The notes under the pieces: model-generated
The model's database searches: none
What the model saw: only the letters and a program-made list of their open reading frames with translations
What the model was told of the DNA's origin: nothing
Translations under genes and position numbers: made by a program
Shown here: positions 8,494-15,563 of the stretch, piece by piece
Layout of the letters: each line of letters opens with the position of its first letter
Numbering within the stretch: position 1 is the first letter of the stretch
Source: UMGS1279 sp045540715
GTDB taxonomy: Bacteria; Bacillota; Clostridia; Oscillospirales; Acutalibacteraceae
Assembly (NCBI GenBank): GCA_045540715.1
Contig: JAZQHT010000014.1
Location: 78,186 to 142,185 of the forward strand
Direction of reading: 5' to 3'
Length of the DNA stretch: 64,000 bases

Positions 8494-8533
8494 AATGCAC
8501 TTGCCTTCTTCTCCCACTATTAGATACCCTTTG

Positions 8534-9736
8534 CTAATCTTTTAAGTAAATTGTTTTCTTTTTTATTATTATTAAAACAATTAAAGCAATAGTTAAAGTT
8601 ATCGGAAAAACCGTGCCACCAAGCAAGCCAATTTTTAGGTTGCCTCCCGCTATTTCAGAAAGGGTGCCCACCATAGCAGGACTTATAGCGCCACCAAAGT
8701 CGCCTGCAAGTGCTAAAAAGGCAAACATAGCCGTTCCGCCTTTTGGACAATTTAAAGACGAAATACTTAAAGACCCCGGCCACATAATGCCGACCGAAAA
8801 GCCGCAAAGCGCACAACCTAAAAGTCCTAAAAACGCAACCGAAGAAAGGGAAGCCAACAAATAACAGGTAACGCACAAAATTGCACTGCCAAGCATTACT
8901 TTGGTTAAATTAAGTTTATTACTAAACTTGCCGTATAATAAACGAGATACACCCATAAATATTGCAAACATACAAGGCCCTAATAAATCGCCAATCGCTT
9001 TAGATACCCCTAAAGCCGATTCCGTAAAGGCCGATGCCCACTGCGACATGGTAATTTCTGATGCGCCAGCCGTTATCATAAGAATAATCATTAGCCAAAA
9101 GATAGGTGTTTTTAATAGTTTTTTAACACCCATACTCTCGCCTTCGGGAAGTAATCTTTCAATGGGGCAATTAATAAAGTTAAAGGCGTTAAATAACGGA
9201 ATTATGGCCCAAATAAATGCAAGTATCTTCCAATTTTCTATACCAAAGGCGGCAAAAAATGCCGTTGAACCTAAAATAACCGCTACCGTTCCCCAACAAT
9301 AAAAAGAGTGTAAAAAGCTCATAACACCATCTTTATTTTCAAAAGGACAGGCCTCAATTATGGGGCTTACTAAAACTTCTACAATGCCGCTGCCTATTGC
9401 ATAAAGCACAACCGCAATTATAATACCTAAAAATGAAGACGGTAAAACTTCTGGTAAAATTGCCATTAAAATAAGTCCTAAAGCAGATAACACCTGCGAA
9501 GCCATAACGCAAGCGCGATAACCCACTTTGTCAGCTATTTTTGTAACCGCAAGGTCAATAACCAGTTGTGTTAAATAAAACACTAACGGAATTAAAGCAA
9601 TTTTATCAAGCGATATGCCGTAACTTGCTTTAAAGGTTAAAAACAAAAGCGGCGCAAAGTTTGCAGTAATTGATTGCGTTACAAAGCTAAAATAACAAGC
9701 TAATAAGGTTTTTTTATATTTATTTTGATTTTGCAT
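8534..9736 (-). CDS. Major facilitator superfamily transporter
   Basis: A 400-residue, 12-helix MFS carrier. Helices run from LLACYFSFVTQSITANFAPLL to the last segment LTIALIVLIIIKKK. The loop between helices 2 and 3 has KIADKVGYRACV (a weak form of the GxLaDrxGrr motif), and the equivalent in the second half is LLYGKFSNKL. The overall pattern is closest to FucP/sugar-acid-type carriers, but substrate is not decided. It lies upstream of the flavoprotein-aconitase X operon with its own terminator, so it may import that pathway's substrate (inference). Confidence 0.85.
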   Translation of the reverse strand: MQNQNKYKKTLLACYFSFVTQSITANFAPLLFLTFKASYGISLDKIALIPLVFYLTQLVIDLAVTKIADKVGYRACVMASQVLSALGLILMAILPEVLPSSFLGIIIAVVLYAIGSGIVEVLVSPIIEACPFENKDGVMSFLHSFYCWGTVAVILGSTAFFAAFGIENWKILAFIWAIIPLFNAFNFINCPIERLLPEGESMGVKKLLKTPIFWLMIILMITAGASEITMSQWASAFTESALGVSKAIGDLLGPCMFAIFMGVSRLLYGKFSNKLNLTKVMLGSAILCVTCYLLASLSSVAFLGLLGCALCGFSVGIMWPGSLSISSLNCPKGGTAMFAFLALAGDFGGAISPAMVGTLSEIAGGNLKIGLLGGTVFPITLTIALIVLIIIKKKTIYLKD

Positions 9737-9824
9737 AACAGCACCTTCAAATTAAATAACTTTTCATTAACCTATATTATACTTTAAAAACAAAAAAATG
9801 GAAGACGCAAAACAGAAAAATTTT

Positions 9825-9862
9825 TATAATAAAATCCCCGTAACACAGGTTACGAGGATTTA
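9825..9862 (-). terminator. Terminator after the DUF2500-like gene
   Basis: AAATCCTCGTAAC, short loop, GTTACGGGGATTT on the minus strand, then TATTATAAAAATTTTT. It is downstream of the gene at 9892-10236. Confidence 0.75.
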
Positions 9863-9891
9863 CATGTTTTATAAACTTTTGAAAATGATCA

Positions 9892-10236
9892 TTATCTTGT
9901 AAATGAAATATATCTTTTTCCTGTATGGGTTAGTGTGCCCTCATCGCCCTCCAACATCATCTTGTACTGTTCATTATCTTTAATAGCCAGTTCTATTCTT
10001 GCCCCATTTTGTTTTTCAAAGATAACAAAATTAAACTGTTCTATTGAACCCATAGGCGAATAAGTCTTTTTAAAAACAATTTTAGCTTTAACCGTTTCTG
10101 GTTTACCAATTTCGTTTTCGCCAAATATTTCTTTAGTTTTTTGTGAAGATTTTTTTAGCATAGGAATAACCAAAAAAATAAAAACAAAAGCAAAAACTAT
10201 CAGAACGCTTATTATTAAAGGTTTTTTATCGTCCAT
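9892..10236 (-). CDS. DUF2500-like membrane-anchored protein
   Basis: 114 residues: one N-terminal membrane helix (IISVLIVFAFVFIFLVIPML) and an extracytoplasmic beta-rich domain. The C-terminal segment GDEGTLTHTGKRYISFTR closely follows the DUF2500 signature, in which a GDxGxLxxxGxRYxxF ending is typical. Function in the family is unknown. It lies 12 bases downstream of a second small membrane protein gene and probably shares its transcript. Confidence 0.7.
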   Translation of the reverse strand: MDDKKPLIISVLIVFAFVFIFLVIPMLKKSSQKTKEIFGENEIGKPETVKAKIVFKKTYSPMGSIEQFNFVIFEKQNGARIELAIKDNEQYKMMLEGDEGTLTHTGKRYISFTR

Positions 10237-10248
10237 AATTCACCAACC

Positions 10249-10476
10249 TTATTCCCAATAATTGCTATTGCCATGCGAAATATAACAAGACACACACGAC
10301 TCTTCTTTTTTACGTTTTATAACATTTTCACTTGTACCACAATAATCACATTTTCCATCTTCACCGGTTATAATAGGGACTATACTTGAAACAATTTCGT
10401 CAGAACACATAGCAAAGCATAATCCAAGAGCACATATTAATAGACCAATAATAACCATCTTAGCGTTTTTGTCCAC
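10249..10476 (-). CDS. Small membrane protein with zinc-ribbon-like cysteines
   Basis: 75 residues. An N-terminal helix (MVIIGLLICALGLCFAMC) is followed by CDYCGTSENVIKRKKEESCVSCY, that is CxxC-x14-CxxC, which looks like a small zinc ribbon. It starts with GTG at 10476 behind GAGGGAAAG. The adjacent DUF2500-like gene 12 bases downstream suggests co-transcription. Function unknown. Confidence 0.6.
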   Translation of the reverse strand: MDKNAKMVIIGLLICALGLCFAMCSDEIVSSIVPIITGEDGKCDYCGTSENVIKRKKEESCVSCYISHGNSNYWE

Positions 10477-10562
10477 AACTTTCCCTCATTTTCATTTTAT
10501 GTTATAAATCATAACATATATTTCTAACATTTGTCAAGGCATAATATTGGTGAGGTGATTAT

Positions 10563-10751
10563 ATGAAAGAGAAACTCATCATAAATAAAAAAACATTAAA
10601 AGGTGAAGATGGATACAAAACTTTTTCCATTAGAATAAAAGACGAAACCGTTACAAATCTTGACAAGTTAGCAGAAGAAACAAACCGCTCAAGAAACGAG
10701 CTTATAAACATTTTGCTTGATTACGCAATAAAAAACAGCGAAGTAAAATAA
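10563..10751 (+). CDS. Ribbon-helix-helix (CopG/Arc-type) DNA-binding protein
   Basis: 62 residues. The beta strand YKTFSIRIKDE is followed by two helices (VTNLDKLAEETNRSRNELINILLDYAIKNS), the classical ribbon-helix-helix order with the conserved turn NRSRNELI. GGTGAGGTG precedes the ATG by about six bases. It is transcribed alone with its own terminator; no toxin gene follows, so it is more likely a stand-alone regulator than an antitoxin. It is divergent from the zinc-ribbon/DUF2500 pair and may control it (inference). Confidence 0.75.
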   Translation: MKEKLIINKKTLKGEDGYKTFSIRIKDETVTNLDKLAEETNRSRNELINILLDYAIKNSEVK

Positions 10752-10752
10752 G

Positions 10753-10792
10753 AAAAGCACCTGAAACCAAGTTAGGATTCAGGTGCTTTTTT
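10753..10792 (+). terminator. Terminator of the ribbon-helix-helix gene
   Basis: AAAAGCACCTGAA, loop, TTCAGGTGCTTTTTT: a 12-bp stem with a T run, placed directly after the stop codon. Confidence 0.9.
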
Positions 10793-10864
10793 GATTATTA
10801 ATTATTGTCAGTAACCCAACAAAAAATAAAGAATTTTTAGTTGTTACGAGCCTTTATTATGCCA

Positions 10865-11275
10865 CTAATCAAAATCAATATCTAAACTGTATATTCCGTA
10901 TCCGTTATCATTTTTTACAATTTCAATTTCCATTTGAATAATTTTTTCAGAAACTGAAACGTTCATTGTTGAAATGTACGAAGAACCACCAACCGAGCTT
11001 TTATACCACGATGATTTAAATCCGGTATATTTCTCAATATTTATGCTTGAAAAGTCAACATTTTTTTCGTTTTCCAAGGCTTCAAAAAACTCTTGAAGGT
11101 TTGCAGGACGTTCGGGATGCAAAAATTCTTCTGCCGCCGCATAATCTTCGCCCTCTACTTTTTCTAAAAATTCGTTTATATGAGCTTTTGCTTCGTCACC
11201 CGAAATTCCGCCAGAACAGGCAGAGAACGAAAAAACTATCATAAAAGCTAAAATAATACATGCAAATTTTTTCAT
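10865..11275 (-). CDS. Secreted lipoprotein of unknown function
   Basis: 136 residues with a lipoprotein signal (MKKFACIILAFMIVFSFSAC, lipobox FSAC with Cys20 as the lipid site). The mature part is mostly helical and acidic at first (GDEAKAHINEFLEKVEGEDYAAAEEFLHPERP), then ends in beta strands (MNVSVSEKIIQMEIEIVKNDNGYGIYSLDID). The layout resembles small DUF4878/NTF2-like lipoproteins, but I do not firmly recognise a family. Monocistronic. Confidence 0.65.
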   Translation of the reverse strand: MKKFACIILAFMIVFSFSACSGGISGDEAKAHINEFLEKVEGEDYAAAEEFLHPERPANLQEFFEALENEKNVDFSSINIEKYTGFKSSWYKSSVGGSSYISTMNVSVSEKIIQMEIEIVKNDNGYGIYSLDIDFD

Positions 11276-11332
11276 GAAAACACCGACCTTTTTGTTTTAT
11301 TATATCATAAAACCATAAATCAAACAAGGCGT

Positions 11333-11403
11333 ATCATATTTCATAGCGAAGCTATTTCACATTACGAAGTAATATTTCACTCGCCGTAAGACAAATTTCA
11401 TTG
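11333..11403. repeat. Tandem mini-palindromes with a TTTCA(C/T) spacer
   Basis: A 70-base block made of short palindromes separated by TTTCA(C/T): ATAGCGAAGCTAT, then ATTACGAAGTAAT, then CTCGCCGTAAG. The motif resembles interspersed small repeats often seen between genes in Clostridia. No coding frame is supported. Together with the hairpin and inverted repeat to its right it fills the gene-free stretch 11276-11652. Confidence 0.55.
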
Positions 11404-11404
11404 A

Positions 11405-11436
11405 AAAGACGACTTGTCGAAACAAGTCGTTTTTTC
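11405..11436 (+). terminator. Free-standing terminator-like hairpin
   Basis: AAGACGACTTG, loop TCGAAA, CAAGTCGTTTTTT. No plus-strand gene ends nearby, so it is either a relic or part of the repeat cluster. Confidence 0.55.
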
Positions 11437-11529
11437 TGTCTATGGACTACAAAAAAGATATTTTTGGCAGTTTTGCGTATGAATTCGAACTCTCACAGAA
11501 ATTCAAATCGTCCGCAAAGCGGATACCTT

Positions 11530-11625
11530 TACTTCTTCACTATTACTTCTTACTTATTACTTCCCAAAAATCCTTGTATTTAAGAGAAAAGTGAAGAGTG
11601 AAAAGGTAATAGTGAAAAAGTAAAA
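11530..11625. repeat. Imperfect long inverted repeat of 'CTTCACTATTAC' type
   Basis: The left arm, rich in CTTCACTATTACTTCTTAC, faces a right arm containing GTGAAGAGTGAAAAGGTAAT and AGTGAAAAAGTAA, its approximate reverse complement. It lies just beyond the tRNA terminator. Degenerate GTGAA/GTAATAG repeats of this kind recur between genes in related genomes. Nothing coding is visible. Confidence 0.5.
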
Positions 11626-11653
11626 ATCCCCGTTCTTACGAACGAGGATTTTT
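11622..11653 (-). terminator. Terminator of the tRNA-Thr/tRNA-Tyr unit
   Basis: AAAAATCCTCGTTC, loop, GAACGGGGATTTTT on the minus strand. It begins directly at the encoded CCA end of tRNA-Tyr. Confidence 0.85.
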
Positions 11654-11737
11654 GGTGGGAGCGGGTGGATTCGAACCACCGAAGTCGAAGACAACAGATT
11701 TACAGTCTGCCCCCTTTGGCCACTCGGGAACACTCCC
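11653..11737 (-). tRNA. tRNA-Tyr (GTA)
   Basis: On the minus strand the acceptor arm GGGAGTG pairs with CGCTCCC, followed by A and an encoded CCA. The anticodon loop is CTGTAAA (anticodon GTA). A long variable arm is present, as expected for a bacterial tyrosine tRNA, with T-loop GGTTCGAATCC. Confidence 0.97.
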
Positions 11738-11758
11738 ATATTAAGTTTAAAAAAGCAA

Positions 11759-11834
11759 TGGAGCTGGTGGACGGACTCGAACCCCCGACCTGCTGATTAC
11801 AAATCAGCTGCTCTACCAACTGAGCTACACCAGC
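11759..11834 (-). tRNA. tRNA-Thr (TGT)
   Basis: Acceptor GCTGGTG pairs with CACCAGC, discriminator T, encoded CCA; D-arm TAGCTCAGTTGGTAGAGCA; anticodon TGT in the loop TTTGTAA; T-loop GGTTCGAGTCC. It lies 21 bases upstream of tRNA-Tyr and is probably co-transcribed with it. Confidence 0.97.
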
Positions 11835-11968
11835 ATTGCGCAAAGTGAATTATAGCACAGTTTAAGGGCTTTGTCAACACATTTTTTATTATTATTTCTT
11901 TATATTTTTAAATTGTTTTACTATATAAAAACATTGTTAATTTTTTTAAAATTTTTACCTATTATTTA

Positions 11969-11997
11969 TTGCACTAATAATAAAAAGGTGCTAAAAT
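11969..11997 (+). promoter_or_regulatory. Promoter of guaA
   Basis: TTGCAC (11969-11974), a 17-base spacer, then TAAAAT (11992-11997). No purine riboswitch is visible in the short leader before the gene. Confidence 0.65.
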
Positions 11998-12027
11998 ATT
12001 TAGCATAAATATTCGGGAGGCAAAATT

Positions 12028-13008
12028 ATGGATTCTAACGTAAGACCTGATTCTTTTAAGCGTATTACCACAATAGAACTTGCTAACGCTTTTATAGAAG
12101 AAGAAATTAAAAAAATTAAAGCGCAGGTTAAAGACGGCAAGGTGCTTTTAGCACTTTCGGGCGGGGTTGATTCTTCGGTTGTTGCCGCTTTACTTATTAA
12201 AGCAATTGGAAAACAGCTAATCTCTGTTCACGTTAACCACGGACTTATGCGCAAGGGTGAAAGCGAACAGGTTGTTGAGGTATTTAAAAACCAACTTGAT
12301 TCGAATTTGATTTACGTTGATGCCTCTGACCGCTTTTTAAATTTACTTAGCGGCGTTGCCGACCCCGAACAAAAGCGCAAAATAATTGGTAATGAATTTA
12401 TTAAGGTGTTTGACGAAGAAGCACAAAAACTTTCTGGCATTGGCTTTTTAGCACAAGGCACCATTTACCCCGATATTTTAGAAAGCGACGGTGTTAAGGC
12501 CCACCACAACGTTGGCGGACTACCCAAAGATATGGCGCTTGAACTTGTTGAACCGATAAAACTTTTATATAAAGACGAAGTTAGAATTGTTGGCAAGGCT
12601 TTGGGCCTACCTATAAATATGGTTAAACGTCAACCATTTCCCGGTCCCGGTCTTGGGGTACGCTGTCTTGGTGCAATTACACGCGACCGCCTTTATGCTT
12701 TAAAAGAAGCAGATGCCATTTTGCGTGAAGAATTTGATAACTGCGGTTTAAATAAAACCGTTTGGCAATATTTTATTGCTATACCCGATATTAAAAGTGT
12801 TGGTGTTAAAGACAGCAAACGTTATGAAGGCTGGCCCGCAATTATTAGAGCGGTAAATACTACCGACGCTATGACTGCCACAATTGAAGAAATAGCTTAC
12901 CCCGTTTTACACAAAATTACAAACAGAATTTTAAGTGAAGTAGATGGTATTAACCGCGTACTTTACGACCTTACACCAAAGCCCATCGGCACAATTGAGT
13001 GGGAATAA
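12028..13008 (+). CDS. guaA: GMP synthase ATP-pyrophosphatase subunit without glutaminase domain
   Basis: 326 residues matching the C-terminal two thirds of GMP synthase, which aminates XMP to GMP with ATP. The PP-loop LALSGGVDSSVVAALL is at ~residues 42-57; the dimerisation domain shows RQPFPGPGLGVRC and the canonical end IGTIEWE. The N-terminal class I glutamine amidotransferase domain of ordinary bacterial GuaA (~190 residues) is absent. A good promoter and a GGGAGG site directly precede the ATG, so this is not a truncation by sequence damage. It either uses ammonia or needs a separate glutaminase subunit encoded elsewhere, as in archaea. Monocistronic. Confidence 0.92.
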   Translation: MDSNVRPDSFKRITTIELANAFIEEEIKKIKAQVKDGKVLLALSGGVDSSVVAALLIKAIGKQLISVHVNHGLMRKGESEQVVEVFKNQLDSNLIYVDASDRFLNLLSGVADPEQKRKIIGNEFIKVFDEEAQKLSGIGFLAQGTIYPDILESDGVKAHHNVGGLPKDMALELVEPIKLLYKDEVRIVGKALGLPINMVKRQPFPGPGLGVRCLGAITRDRLYALKEADAILREEFDNCGLNKTVWQYFIAIPDIKSVGVKDSKRYEGWPAIIRAVNTTDAMTATIEEIAYPVLHKITNRILSEVDGINRVLYDLTPKPIGTIEWE

Positions 13009-13016
13009 GTAAAAAC

Positions 13017-13044
13017 AAAACGACCTATAAAGGTCGTTTTTTAT
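13017..13044 (+). terminator. Terminator of guaA
   Basis: AAAACGACCT, loop, AGGTCGTTTTTTATTTTT just past the guaA stop codon. Confidence 0.88.
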
Positions 13045-13086
13045 TTTTGGGTTTTGGTGGGTAAAATAACAAAAAGCACAAATTTA

Positions 13087-13114
13087 TTGCAAATTTTACA
13101 ATTTTTGATATAAT
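13087..13114 (+). promoter_or_regulatory. Promoter of the TVP38/GtrA-like pair
   Basis: TTGCAA (13087-13092), 16-base spacer, TATAAT (13109-13114), then GAGGTG ahead of the ATG at 13134. Confidence 0.65.
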
Positions 13115-13133
13115 TATTTTTGAGGTGTAAAAA

Positions 13134-13841
13134 ATGCGAAGTTCTAAAGCGGCAATTAAAAGCAGCCAAACAAGTAAAAAGAAAAAAATAATTGCTATTA
13201 TTTCTTTGGCGGTTGTTATTATACTTGCGGCCCTTGCAACCTATTTTGTTTACACCTGGTTAAAATCTTTTACTAACGATAGTTTTAGAGATTATATTCG
13301 TTCTTTTGGCGCACTTGGTCCCGTTGTGCTTTTGGCATTACAAATTTTACAGGTTTTTATTGCGCTAATACCGGGTGAACTTTTAGAATCTGCCGCAGGT
13401 TATGCGTTTGGCCCCATTTTAGGCACCGTTATTTGTTACGTTGGTGTAACAATGGGCTCTGCAATAATATTCTTTTTAACCAAGCATTTTGGTATAAAAA
13501 TGGTTGAGCTTTTTGTTGATGCAAATAAAATTAATCAGCTAAAATTTTTAAAAGACGAAAGAAAGCGCAACAGTTTAATATTTGTTATTTTCTTTATTCC
13601 CGGTACACCAAAAGACCTTATCACCTATTTTGTGGGACTTACCAATATTAAACTATCTACCTTTTTAACCATTTCTTTAATTGCAAGAATTCCATCGGTT
13701 GTTTCTTCGACCTTTGCGGGACATTTATTAGGCGAAGGCGAACTTATGAACGCAATTATTCTTTATGGCATAACAGGCCTTGTAAGCCTTATTGGTATAA
13801 TTATTTACAACCATATTTTAAAAAAGAAAAATAAAAATTAA
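13134..13841 (+). CDS. TVP38/TMEM64 (SNARE-associated, DedA-like) membrane protein
   Basis: 235 residues. A basic N-terminus (SSQTSKKKKIIAIISL) leads into about five hydrophobic segments. The central FGALGPVVLLALQILQVFIALIPGELLESAAGYAFGP follows the SNARE-associated/VTT domain signature, with the conserved GE and the glycine-rich FGP turn, and FIPGTPKDLITYFVGL is the second family block. VTT proteins are linked to lipid scrambling or membrane homeostasis. It is co-directional with a GtrA-like gene 15 bases downstream, which suggests work on envelope lipids (inference). Confidence 0.85.
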   Translation: MRSSKAAIKSSQTSKKKKIIAIISLAVVIILAALATYFVYTWLKSFTNDSFRDYIRSFGALGPVVLLALQILQVFIALIPGELLESAAGYAFGPILGTVICYVGVTMGSAIIFFLTKHFGIKMVELFVDANKINQLKFLKDERKRNSLIFVIFFIPGTPKDLITYFVGLTNIKLSTFLTISLIARIPSVVSSTFAGHLLGEGELMNAIILYGITGLVSLIGIIIYNHILKKKNKN

Positions 13842-13856
13842 GATTGAGGATTTATT

Positions 13857-14264
13857 ATGAGCGATAACAAAAAAGAAATTTGGCGCGCCCTTAAATTTAC
13901 ATTATTCTCTATTTCGGCAGGTGTAATTCAGTTTGGTTCTGCAACCATTATGCAATTTTTTATTAGTGAATATTGGATTTATTACACCATTTCTTTAACC
14001 CTTTCGGTTTTATGGAATTTTACACTTAATAGACAATACACCTTTAAATCTGCTACCAACGTGCCTATTGCTATGCTAAAGGTTTTCGGCTTTTATCTAG
14101 TATTTGCACCCACCACCATCTTTTTGGGACAATACGTTGCAGATTTAGGTGTTCACGGTTTAATTGTTGAAGGCGTAACTATGTTACTTAACTTTGTGCT
14201 TGAATATTTATTCTGCAAGTTTGTGGTTTACCGCGGACAAGAAGACACATTAGAACAAAAATAA
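13857..14264 (+). CDS. GtrA-like family membrane protein
   Basis: 135 residues with four hydrophobic helices. Typical GtrA features are the N-terminal FTLFSISAGVIQFGSATIMQ, the loop WNFTLNRQYTFKS (conserved WxFxLNRxxTF) and the C-terminal NFVLEYLFCKFVVYR. GtrA proteins are thought to help move undecaprenyl-linked sugars across the membrane. The partner glycosyltransferase often found next to gtrA is missing here; the operon mate is the VTT protein. Confidence 0.88.
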   Translation: MSDNKKEIWRALKFTLFSISAGVIQFGSATIMQFFISEYWIYYTISLTLSVLWNFTLNRQYTFKSATNVPIAMLKVFGFYLVFAPTTIFLGQYVADLGVHGLIVEGVTMLLNFVLEYLFCKFVVYRGQEDTLEQK

Positions 14265-14274
14265 CAATAACAAC

Positions 14275-14303
14275 AAAAAAGACGGGGTACCCCGTCTTTT
14301 TTA
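14275..14303. terminator. Bidirectional terminator between gtrA-like and the KDPG aldolase gene
   Basis: AAAAAAGACGGGG then CCCCGTCTTTTTT, with A and T tracts on both sides. It serves the convergent genes on each strand. Confidence 0.88.
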
Positions 14304-14945
14304 TTTTATTGCATTAACATATTCACTTGCAAGCTTTGTTATTCCGTCGAAATCGTTACTATTTATCATTTGTTTATTAACAATGTTTGTGCCAATTCCA
14401 AATCCAACACAACCGGCATTTAAATATTCTTTAATATTTTTATCGTTTATGCCGCCAACACCCAAAAACTTTATTTTGCTTAATGGCGCCTTTACAGCTT
14501 TAACATAACCGCTTCCTAAATTTGAAAGTGGAAAAAGTTTAACAAAATCTGCTCCACTACGATCTGCTAAGGTAATTTCTGATGGTGTTAAAGCACCGGG
14601 CATTGAAACAAGCTCTAATTCTTTTGTTCTTTTAATTACTTCGGGGTTTGTATCCGGCGAAATAATAAATTTACCGCCCGCCTGCTGTGTTAGTTCAACC
14701 TGTTTTGTGTTTAAAACCGTTCCAGCCCCTATAAGCATTTTGCCTTTAAAATGCTCTGACAACATTTTTATATTATTTGCCGTTTCTTCATCGCTTACGC
14801 TACCGTCCATAGAGTAGGTAATTTCTAATAGTCTTATACCACCGTTATACATAGCTTCTGTAAGGGGTATTAACTTTTTAGCTTCAACGCCGCGAACAAT
14901 TACTATTATTTTTTCTTTTAAAACAGCGTTTATTGTATCTTGCAT
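14301..14945 (-). CDS. eda: KDPG/KHG-type 2-keto-3-deoxy aldolase
   Basis: 214 residues, the usual length for KDPG aldolase, which splits 2-keto-3-deoxy-6-phosphogluconate (or the galactonate isomer) into pyruvate and glyceraldehyde 3-phosphate. Seen are VIVRG (phosphate/substrate arginine), RLLEITYS with the catalytic Glu, GAGTVLN, ISPDTNPEV and DFVKLFPLS with the Schiff-base Lys, plus the glycine-rich phosphate site GVGGIN. It is the last gene of a ROK kinase-SIS isomerase-aldolase operon. No KDPG dehydratase or kinase is nearby, so the upstream steps are not explained here. Confidence 0.9.
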   Translation of the reverse strand: MQDTINAVLKEKIIVIVRGVEAKKLIPLTEAMYNGGIRLLEITYSMDGSVSDEETANNIKMLSEHFKGKMLIGAGTVLNTKQVELTQQAGGKFIISPDTNPEVIKRTKELELVSMPGALTPSEITLADRSGADFVKLFPLSNLGSGYVKAVKAPLSKIKFLGVGGINDKNIKEYLNAGCVGFGIGTNIVNKQMINSNDFDGITKLASEYVNAIK

Positions 14946-14955
14946 TTTTAACTAC

Positions 14956-15552
14956 CTATTCTTTAAAAAAGTTTTCTTCAACTGCAGCGCAAATTACGTG
15001 GTAAATTGGTAAATGACACTCTTGAATTTTAAAGGTTTCGTTTTCGGGAGCAATAATTGCAATATCGCTCTTTTGGCCTAGTAGGCCGCCGTCTTTACCG
15101 CATAAACCGATAACGGTTAAGCCTAATTCTTTTGCAGTATCTACTGCGGCATCAACGTTTTTAGCGTTACCGCTTGTTGAAATACCAATTAAAATATCAC
15201 CCTTTTTGCCAAGTCCTAAAACCTGTTGAGCAAAAATTAAGTTGGGGTCAACGTCGTTACAAAATGCGGTAAGTAAAGCACTTGCTTCACATAAAGACAC
15301 GGCAGGTAAACCTTGTTGTAATTTTGAGATTACGGGGTGATTACTTCCTGTTGGGCGCATTTTTAAAAAGCCTTTCATAAGTTCACCAACAATATGTGCG
15401 CAATCACTAGCACTGCCTCCGTTACCACAAAGTAGCACCTTACCGCCGTTTTTATAGCACTCGGTAATTGCGTTGATTGCATTTTCAATTTCGTTGCTTA
15501 ATGGAGCAAGTTTAGGATATCTTTCGTTTAATTCTTCAATATATTTATTCAT
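14956..15552 (-). CDS. SIS-domain phosphosugar isomerase, GmhA (phosphoheptose isomerase) family
   Basis: 198 residues with the sugar-isomerase fold. LLCGNGGSASDCAHIVGELM is the phosphate-binding loop as in GmhA, ISTSGNAKNVDAAVDTAKE the second Ser/Thr loop, and FKIQECHLPIYHVICAAVEE the C-terminal helix whose Glu and His residues match the GmhA active-site zinc ligands. GmhA converts sedoheptulose 7-phosphate to heptose 7-phosphate for surface glycans. Here it sits 10 bases from an aldolase gene and 11 from a ROK kinase, so a catabolic isomerase role is as likely. Substrate undecided. Confidence 0.82.
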   Translation of the reverse strand: MNKYIEELNERYPKLAPLSNEIENAINAITECYKNGGKVLLCGNGGSASDCAHIVGELMKGFLKMRPTGSNHPVISKLQQGLPAVSLCEASALLTAFCNDVDPNLIFAQQVLGLGKKGDILIGISTSGNAKNVDAAVDTAKELGLTVIGLCGKDGGLLGQKSDIAIIAPENETFKIQECHLPIYHVICAAVEENFFKE

Positions 15553-15563
15553 TTTTATTACCT

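Noticed and set aside
10563..10751. Ribbon-helix-helix gene as antitoxin of a toxin-antitoxin pair
   Set aside because: No toxin frame follows or precedes it on the same strand; a terminator comes directly after its stop.
11557..11739. 60-residue minus-strand frame containing MGVFPSGQRGQTVNLLSSTS
   Set aside because: It is the translation of the tRNA-Tyr gene and its terminator, a well-known false gene call.
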